The notes under the pieces are model-generated. The model was given only the letters and a program-made list of their open reading frames with translations, had not been told where the DNA came from and did no database searches. A program made the translations under genes and the position numbers. DNA of 20,070 nucleotides from Bacillota bacterium (lineage in GTDB: Bacteria; Bacillota; Clostridia; Oscillospirales; Oscillospiraceae): assembly GCA_029268085.1 (NCBI GenBank), contig JAJUHD010000020.1, positions 1-20,070 on the forward strand, given 5' to 3'. This document shows, piece by piece, positions 15,720 to 20,070 of the stretch (positions within the stretch are counted from its first letter, which is position 1; the number at the start of each line of letters is the position of its first letter).

Positions 15720-15758
15720 TGACCCAACCTAAGTTTGAAAGAAAAAGAAGACATCAGG
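15720..15758. repeat. Terminal sequence of the degraded IS3-type element
   Basis: It begins TGACCC and matches 5608-5646 at 32 of 39 positions. It lies just beyond the 3' end of the minus-strand transposase remnant, where an IS3-family right end belongs. I found no matching opposite end between 16100 and 16843. Confidence 0.5.
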
Positions 15759-15810
15759 TTTTCATCATTTCTTGCAGTATTTCTTATCCCGATTGCTTTT
15801 GAAGTCGCCT

Positions 15811-16070
15811 TCATTGCAAGTTTTTTATGTTTGTGCTGTTTAAGCACAAACGAAGCCGGGTCGCGATAGCCGTTACGGCGTGCAGCCTCTTGCAGTGATA
15901 ATACACCTCTATGTACCAGAAAATCGCCATTGGCCATTCACGGGTGCGAAAGCGCCGACCGTTTTGGCATGCTTGTTTAAGCCGTTCCCTAAAGCGTAAT
16001 ATCCGCTTACCCTTGCCGAGCTTATCCTATCAAATTCAAATGTGCGCTCGCATTTATCCAAAAGTTTTCC
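15811..16070 (-). pseudogene. IS3-family transposase, frameshifted C-terminal remnant
   Basis: Translating the minus strand gives the C-terminal part of an IS3-type OrfB (DDE integrase core) in several frames. FRTREWPMAIFWYIEVYYHC followed by KRLHA matches the family pattern FRTREEA..AIFEYIEVYYNRKRLHS. A one-base shift then gives NGYRDPASF, the usual NGYxSPxxF/Y ending. About 100 bases upstream ENFWINASA resembles GNCWDNAxAES, with the catalytic Glu replaced by His and stops on both sides. The element is therefore dead. The N-terminal half of OrfB and OrfA are not visible. The longer open frames on this stretch (15671-15937 and 15909-16190) are parts of this ruin, not genes. Confidence 0.7.
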
Positions 16071-16099
16071 GGTTAGCGGTTTATTCGTTCCGATTCTGT

Positions 16100-16600
16100 C
16101 CTTTCTCAAAGCAGCTCTGTTGACACAGGCGGGTTGTGATTTGAATCCGTCGTTGCATTGTATTTCTAAACATCTCTGCTCTTCAGCCACTTTTCGAACA
16201 CATTTTTAGCCAGAATGCCACGGCTTATGAGTTCACCGCTGTTTTGCGCTTCATCCGTAATTTTTGCGCTCCCGGCAACCCTTTTATCAAAAAATATACA
16301 ATATTCGATATCAGTATACATTTTATACTTGTTTATTGCAATCAATATATTAATAAAAAGCTGTTAAATGGTGGTAGGTTCAGGAATATTTTTCAGGATT
16401 TTCCTAGAGGACTATGGCAGAATGATCAAAAGCGCCTGCAATCCCTCAATTCTGTGCCTGCCTTCATTTTGCGGATACCTTCTTTAATATTTTTCTCCTA
16501 TGAAGCGCACCTCCTTTCTCCTGATAATTATATGGTGATAAAGACGTAATAAAAAAAGGAGAGACCTATAAGGCAATATCAAAATAACATTTCAGGTATA
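16100..16600. other. AT-rich gene-poor stretch
   Basis: No gene is supported here. On the minus strand a stop-free run ending near 16157 reads SGELISRGILAKNVFEKWLK with no start; it could be a fragment of another lost gene, but I do not recognise it. An AGAAAGGAGGTG-like ribosome-site string occurs on the minus strand near 16510 without a following frame. Confidence 0.4.
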
Positions 16601-16621
16601 TACTTTAAATGAGCTTCCCGG

Positions 16622-16627
16622 TATAAT
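16622..16627 (+). promoter_or_regulatory. Candidate -10 for the arylsulfotransferase gene
   Basis: A perfect TATAAT lies 217 bp before the gene. No good -35 is seen; TATACT at 16599-16604 has the right 17-bp spacing but poor sequence, so an activator may be needed. The leader it would give contains a perfect 8-bp hairpin, AATGTCCC with GGGACATT (16697-16704 and 16711-16718). Confidence 0.4.
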
Positions 16628-16843
16628 AGGGGCGACGGCTTGTTCGATAAGGGCGGCGCGGCGACGTACCGATTGAGCAGCTCGGAGAAGCTGAAAAATG
16701 TCCCGATAGAGGGACATTCTCTGAAAATTTTGCATATTCTGCCGCAGATGCATTGTTGGGAAAGAAATATATCAGGGACAAACCGCGAAACGTGCCGCGT
16801 GGGGGACATAATCCTAATGCCATTACTTTCGGGAGTGATCTGA

Positions 16844-18691
16844 ATGGTTAAGCATGTAATAGAAAAAGACCTTTTGGAAATGCAGGCCGAGGCTGAAAGG
16901 CAAATGCTCGAAGAGTTTGAAGCAGGAGACTACAGCCTTGAAAATCCGCTCGTAAAGCTCAATCCCTATTATATCAGCCCCTGCGCGGCAGTCATTCTGT
17001 TCAGAACCGAAAAGGAGACGGCCGTTACCGTAACCGTCAGGGGGAAAGAGTCCGCAGCTGACATTGTTCATACGTTTCCTAAGGGAAAAACCCACATTCT
17101 CCCTGTTTTGGGCCTGCACCCCGACTTCTGCAACACAGTTGACATTTCCATTTATCAGGGCAGGGCGAACACGGTAAGCATAAATACAGAGCCGTCCCGA
17201 AAAGGCGTGGTAGAAATTATCGGCATGAATACTAGCGCCAAATACCTCGGAAAAGATCTTATTATACTTACTGAGGCCGCTACCGGTTTCCCGACAGGCT
17301 TTGATTATAAGGGTGATGTTCGCTGGTACATAAGCATTGACCTGCAAATGGACTTGAAAAGACTTAAAAATGGTCGTTTGCTTGTCGGAACTCACCGCAT
17401 GGTCGGTTTCCCGTATTATTCCACCGGAACATACGAGCTTGACATGGTAGGCAAAATATATAAGGAATACCGTCTGCCGGGCGCCTATCATCACGACCAA
17501 TGGGAGATGCCCGACGGAGATATTCTGGTGCTTACCGAGGATTACAACAGTCCGACGGTCGAGGATGTTTGTGTGCTTTTGGACCGCAATACCGGAGAAG
17601 TGAAAAAGACTTGGGATTTCAAGGATATCATTACCCCGGGCGACGGTTCCAGCGGATTGAGAAAAGCTGACGACTGGTTCCACAACAACTCGGTGTGCTA
17701 CGATGCTAATACAAATTCGCTCTTGCTTTCCGGACGGCATATCGATGCCATAGTGAACATCGATTTCGATACGGGCAAAATAAACTGGATACTGGGAGAC
17801 CCCACCGGCTGGTCGGAGGAAAAGCAAAAGTATTTCTTTACCCCTGTCGGCGCAAACTTCCAATGGCAGTACGCCCAGCATGCCGCGCTGGTTACGCCAA
17901 ACGGCGATATAATGTGCTTCGACAACGGAACACTGCGCTCGAAGATTAAAGAGAATTATCTCAAAAACAAGGACAATTACTCTCGTGCCGTAAGGTACAG
18001 GATCAATACGGAGCAGATGACTGTCGAGCAGGTTTGGCAGTACAAACTGCGCGAAGGCTGCTTTTCCCAGCATATCAGCAATGTGAAGTACTACGGCGAA
18101 GGTCACTATATGGTCCATTCCGGCGGCATACAGTTTTATGACGGGGTTGTTTCGGAAACCCTTATCAGCTCTACGAGCAGTGATCCGCTCATACGCAGGG
18201 AAAGCGCTACATTCGAGCTTTTAGATGATGAAATCATGCTCGAGCTGAGGGTAAAGGGAAATTCATACCGAGGGGAAAAGCTGCCGCTGTATTACGAAGG
18301 AGCTAATCTGGAGCTTTCGACCGCCGTGAAGGTTGGAAATCTTGCGGTTACGAAAAAGTCGGACACGGATTTCGCTGAGACTTCCCCGGAGAAATTTCCG
18401 GAGGACATCGAAGCGTATATTGTTGAGGAAAGTGACCGTTTCTCGCTGAAAGCAAGGTTTGAAAACGGCGCCAAAGTTATGCTGCTGCTGGAGCAAAACG
18501 GCAGCGTTTCGGGCTATGATGTGAAAACGGACGTGAACACTTTCGCGAAGATATTCAGCGCTCCCTATCTTGAGCAAGATGCCCGGAATGTATGTAAGTA
18601 TGTGAATAAAAGCGGTTTGTCCGGAGAATACGGAATATTGCTGATGGTCGAAGAAAAAGTATACGATACGGGCGTGAAGATCAGCTGTTGA
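16844..18691 (+). CDS. Aryl-sulfate sulfotransferase, no signal peptide
   Basis: A 615-residue PAPS-independent arylsulfotransferase (AssT family), which moves sulfate from one phenolic sulfate ester to another phenol through a sulfo-histidine. Residues about 30-120 fit the N-terminal beta domain and 120-470 the propeller. Likely active-site residues are His216/217 (YHHD), His280 (WFHNNSV), Arg298 (SGRH) and His346 (YAQHAAL). They correspond in order to His252, His356, Arg374 and His436 of the E. coli enzyme, with the His-to-Arg spacing of 18 identical; His346 would be the sulfated one. GGGAG lies eight bases before the ATG. Unlike the periplasmic E. coli enzyme there is no signal peptide, so it appears cytoplasmic. 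It is monocistronic, with a terminator behind it; no dsbL/dsbI-like genes are near. Confidence 0.9.
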   Translation: MVKHVIEKDLLEMQAEAERQMLEEFEAGDYSLENPLVKLNPYYISPCAAVILFRTEKETAVTVTVRGKESAADIVHTFPKGKTHILPVLGLHPDFCNTVDISIYQGRANTVSINTEPSRKGVVEIIGMNTSAKYLGKDLIILTEAATGFPTGFDYKGDVRWYISIDLQMDLKRLKNGRLLVGTHRMVGFPYYSTGTYELDMVGKIYKEYRLPGAYHHDQWEMPDGDILVLTEDYNSPTVEDVCVLLDRNTGEVKKTWDFKDIITPGDGSSGLRKADDWFHNNSVCYDANTNSLLLSGRHIDAIVNIDFDTGKINWILGDPTGWSEEKQKYFFTPVGANFQWQYAQHAALVTPNGDIMCFDNGTLRSKIKENYLKNKDNYSRAVRYRINTEQMTVEQVWQYKLREGCFSQHISNVKYYGEGHYMVHSGGIQFYDGVVSETLISSTSSDPLIRRESATFELLDDEIMLELRVKGNSYRGEKLPLYYEGANLELSTAVKVGNLAVTKKSDTDFAETSPEKFPEDIEAYIVEESDRFSLKARFENGAKVMLLLEQNGSVSGYDVKTDVNTFAKIFSAPYLEQDARNVCKYVNKSGLSGEYGILLMVEEKVYDTGVKISC

Positions 18692-18823
18692 TAATTATGT
18701 ATTGGGAAAATCCGGATGCAGCGACCCCTCGTTGTCGATTCAAGACAGGCGTCCTGTTAAGTCGCCGGATGTCTCGCCGCAGATGCCGCACCTCGCAAAT
18801 AGAAAACAGTTGAAACAACAAAT

Positions 18824-18874
18824 AAACACCAAGCTGTAAGGCGTTCTGCATATGCCGTACGGCTTGGTGTTTTT
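18824..18874 (+). terminator. Terminator of the arylsulfotransferase gene
   Basis: AAACACCAAGC (18824-18834) pairs with GCTTGGTGTTT (18862-18872), and inner bases GTAAGGC/GCCGTAC extend the stem with one mismatch; a run of five T ends at 18874. It separates the sulfotransferase from the following transport operon. Confidence 0.85.
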
Positions 18875-18942
18875 CAGTGCGGGAGGAGGCTTCCATGCGC
18901 TGCGTTTTGAATACATCTATATTGTTATGGAGGCGGATATGG

Positions 18943-19323
18943 ATGATCGACACTACCAGCTTTATCGTAAGAAGCTCGGGCAGGAAGGACGGCCGCTATT
19001 ATATCGATTACATCGGTCATTACAAGGCTGAGGAAATCTCAAGAGCATTCAGGATAGACCTTGAGAAGCTCAGGTCTATCTACCTTGCAAACGGCGCCGC
19101 GCTTGACACGGACATTGAAATATATTATTTCAATGATATGATCAGCGCGCAGAAGGCCATATCTGAGATTTTTTCATCGACGAAAAAAGCCGAAAGGGGC
19201 AGAGCGATAATATTCACCGAATCCAAAATCGAATATATCCGAAAGGCCCTGATAAACGAATCGGGTTTCGCCGCTATAAACAATAAGCTGAAGGACAGGA
19301 TCCTGAACAAGTTAAACGGATGA
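18943..19323 (+). CDS. Small protein of unknown function
   Basis: A 126-residue soluble, probably cytoplasmic protein; I do not recognise the family. The ATG at 18943 is preceded by GGAGG (18929-18933) at good spacing, so I prefer it to in-frame starts from 18877, which would sit directly on the terminator. The sequence opens with a beta-rich part (TTSFIVRSSGRKDGRYYIDY), then KAEEISRAFRIDLEKLRSIY, which looks like a short helical motif for peptide or DNA contact, then a strand (DIEIYYFN) and helices rich in Lys and Ile (FTESKIEYIRKALINESG). There is no membrane segment or Cys. It ends 19 bp before the binding-protein gene and is probably in its operon, perhaps as a regulator or accessory factor, which is only inference. 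No clear promoter is visible between 18875 and 18942. Confidence 0.65.
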   Translation: MIDTTSFIVRSSGRKDGRYYIDYIGHYKAEEISRAFRIDLEKLRSIYLANGAALDTDIEIYYFNDMISAQKAISEIFSSTKKAERGRAIIFTESKIEYIRKALINESGFAAINNKLKDRILNKLNG

Positions 19324-19342
19324 ATATTAAGGAGTGTAAAAA

Positions 19343-20070
19343 ATGAAAAAATTCACAGCGTTTTTACTGAGTGTACTTATGCTTGCCGCTTTGTTTGCGG
19401 GATGCAGCTCTGCTCCGGCGGCAACCCCCACCCCGGCAGCTACTGCGAAACCCAGTGTCGCCCCCACTGCGACGGCGGCCCCGGTGACAACCATAAAGGC
19501 CGGAGTTCTGCAGATCGGTGTTGACGACAGCTATCCCCCGATGGAGTATAAAGACGACAAGGGCAACACCGTCGGATTTGACATCGAGCTTGCAAACGAG
19601 ATCGGAAAACGTCTCGGGCTCAAGGTTGAATTTGTATCTACCGCATGGGACGGAATTTTTCAGGCTCTCAATACCAACAAGTTTGACGCAATCATCTCCT
19701 CGGTCAGCTTGACGGAGGATCGCTACAAGGCTTTTGAGCTCACGAAACCCTATGTCGCCAACTCTCAAATGATCATTGTTAAGCCCAGCGACAATTCGAT
19801 AAAGAGCGCCAAGGATCTCACGGGCAAGAAGGTCGGATGCCAGAATTTAACTACGGCGAACGATTCCGCCGAGTATCTCCTCAAAAAGGAAAATATCAAG
19901 TTCACTCTCAGCACCTACGACACCGTTATCCAGCCCTTCCTCGATATGAAAGCCGGCAGGCTTGACGCCATCATAGTCGACGAGGTCGTAGGCCAGTACT
20001 ATATTGCCACCGATAAGGCAAACTACAAGAGCGCAGGCGTAACCCTCACAAACGAGCCGATCGGGGTTTG
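19343..20070 (+). CDS. Polar amino-acid ABC transporter binding protein (partial)
   Basis: The first 242 codons of a solute-binding lipoprotein of the family-3 type (SBP_bac_3); the gene continues past the window edge. The signal peptide ends in the lipobox LFAGC, with Cys21 acylated, followed by a Pro/Thr/Ala-rich tether to about residue 52. The mature domain has the hallmarks GVDDSYPPMEY, GFDIELANEIGKRLGL, WDGIFQALNTNKFDAIISS and SLTEDRYKAFELTKPY of polar amino-acid receptors. The acidic and Arg ligand residues of the pocket (Arg in TEDRY, Asp in DEVVG) are present, so an amino acid is the likely substrate; which one cannot be told. AAGGAG (19329-19334) sets the start. Permease and ATPase genes are expected downstream. 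Confidence 0.93.
   Translation, partial: MKKFTAFLLSVLMLAALFAGCSSAPAATPTPAATAKPSVAPTATAAPVTTIKAGVLQIGVDDSYPPMEYKDDKGNTVGFDIELANEIGKRLGLKVEFVSTAWDGIFQALNTNKFDAIISSVSLTEDRYKAFELTKPYVANSQMIIVKPSDNSIKSAKDLTGKKVGCQNLTTANDSAEYLLKKENIKFTLSTYDTVIQPFLDMKAGRLDAIIVDEVVGQYYIATDKANYKSAGVTLTNEPIGV

Noticed and set aside
15671..16190. Two minus-strand open frames (88 and 93 codons) as separate genes
   Set aside because: The transposase similarity switches between frames, so these are accidental open stretches of a frameshifted IS3-type remnant.
16640..16843. 67-codon frame directly before the arylsulfotransferase
   Set aside because: It begins at TTG without a good ribosome site, matches nothing and probably is the gene's leader with a hairpin inside.
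16823..18118. Long open frame (431 codons) opposite the arylsulfotransferase gene
   Set aside because: It mirrors the codon bias of the well-supported plus-strand gene, has no family motif and no ribosome site.

Overview
The window looks like the chromosome of an anaerobic Firmicute, probably a Clostridia member. The signs are strong AGGAGG-type ribosome sites, SLH-domain surface proteins, a 7TM-type sensor kinase with a NarL-type partner, nickel-chaperone genes beside an oxygen-sensitive-looking multi-cluster Fe-S flavoenzyme, and an arylsulfotransferase of the kind known from gut clostridia. This assignment is inference from gene content only. I see no rRNA, tRNA or CRISPR array.

Layout. 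(1) 1-843: a hairpin-rich inverted repeat, then a decayed prophage morphogenesis stretch: the tail of a minor capsid gene, a scaffold gene with its middle missing, and the first codons of what was probably the major capsid gene. (2) 812-5560: a FadR-type GntR repressor divergent from a three-gene operon, hypB - large Fe-S/FAD oxidoreductase - hypA. The intergenic region carries two near-identical TGGTATRACCA operators, one beside the repressor gene and one over a candidate -10 of the hyp operon. No hydrogenase or other nickel enzyme is in view. (3) 5561-9458: a signalling island. A promoter at 5736-5764 drives a membrane PAS protein with a degenerate dimerisation domain (the phospho-accepting His position is Lys, no ATPase domain) and an overlapping response regulator. 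The full histidine kinase lies convergently on the other strand, overlapping the regulator tail-to-tail by 8 bp. The first clear plus-strand terminator lies beyond the kinase start codon.

(4) 9612-12740: a lipoprotein and a large SLH/cadherin-like/Ig-like/GLUG surface protein form an operon with a terminator. (5) 12741-15626: a degenerate short-repeat stretch and a convergent second SLH protein whose gene looks like a composition mosaic. (6) 15627-16843: an AT-rich gene-poor stretch with a broken IS3-family transposase tail and its terminal sequence; a related 39-bp terminal sequence occurs alone at 5608-5646. (7) 16844-18874: an arylsulfotransferase without signal peptide, with its own terminator. 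(8) 18943-20070: a small unknown gene followed by the start of a polar amino-acid ABC transporter binding protein that runs off the window.

The best candidates for something undescribed are the hypB-flavoenzyme-hypA operon with its repressor and the three-part convergent sensor system with a pseudo-kinase.
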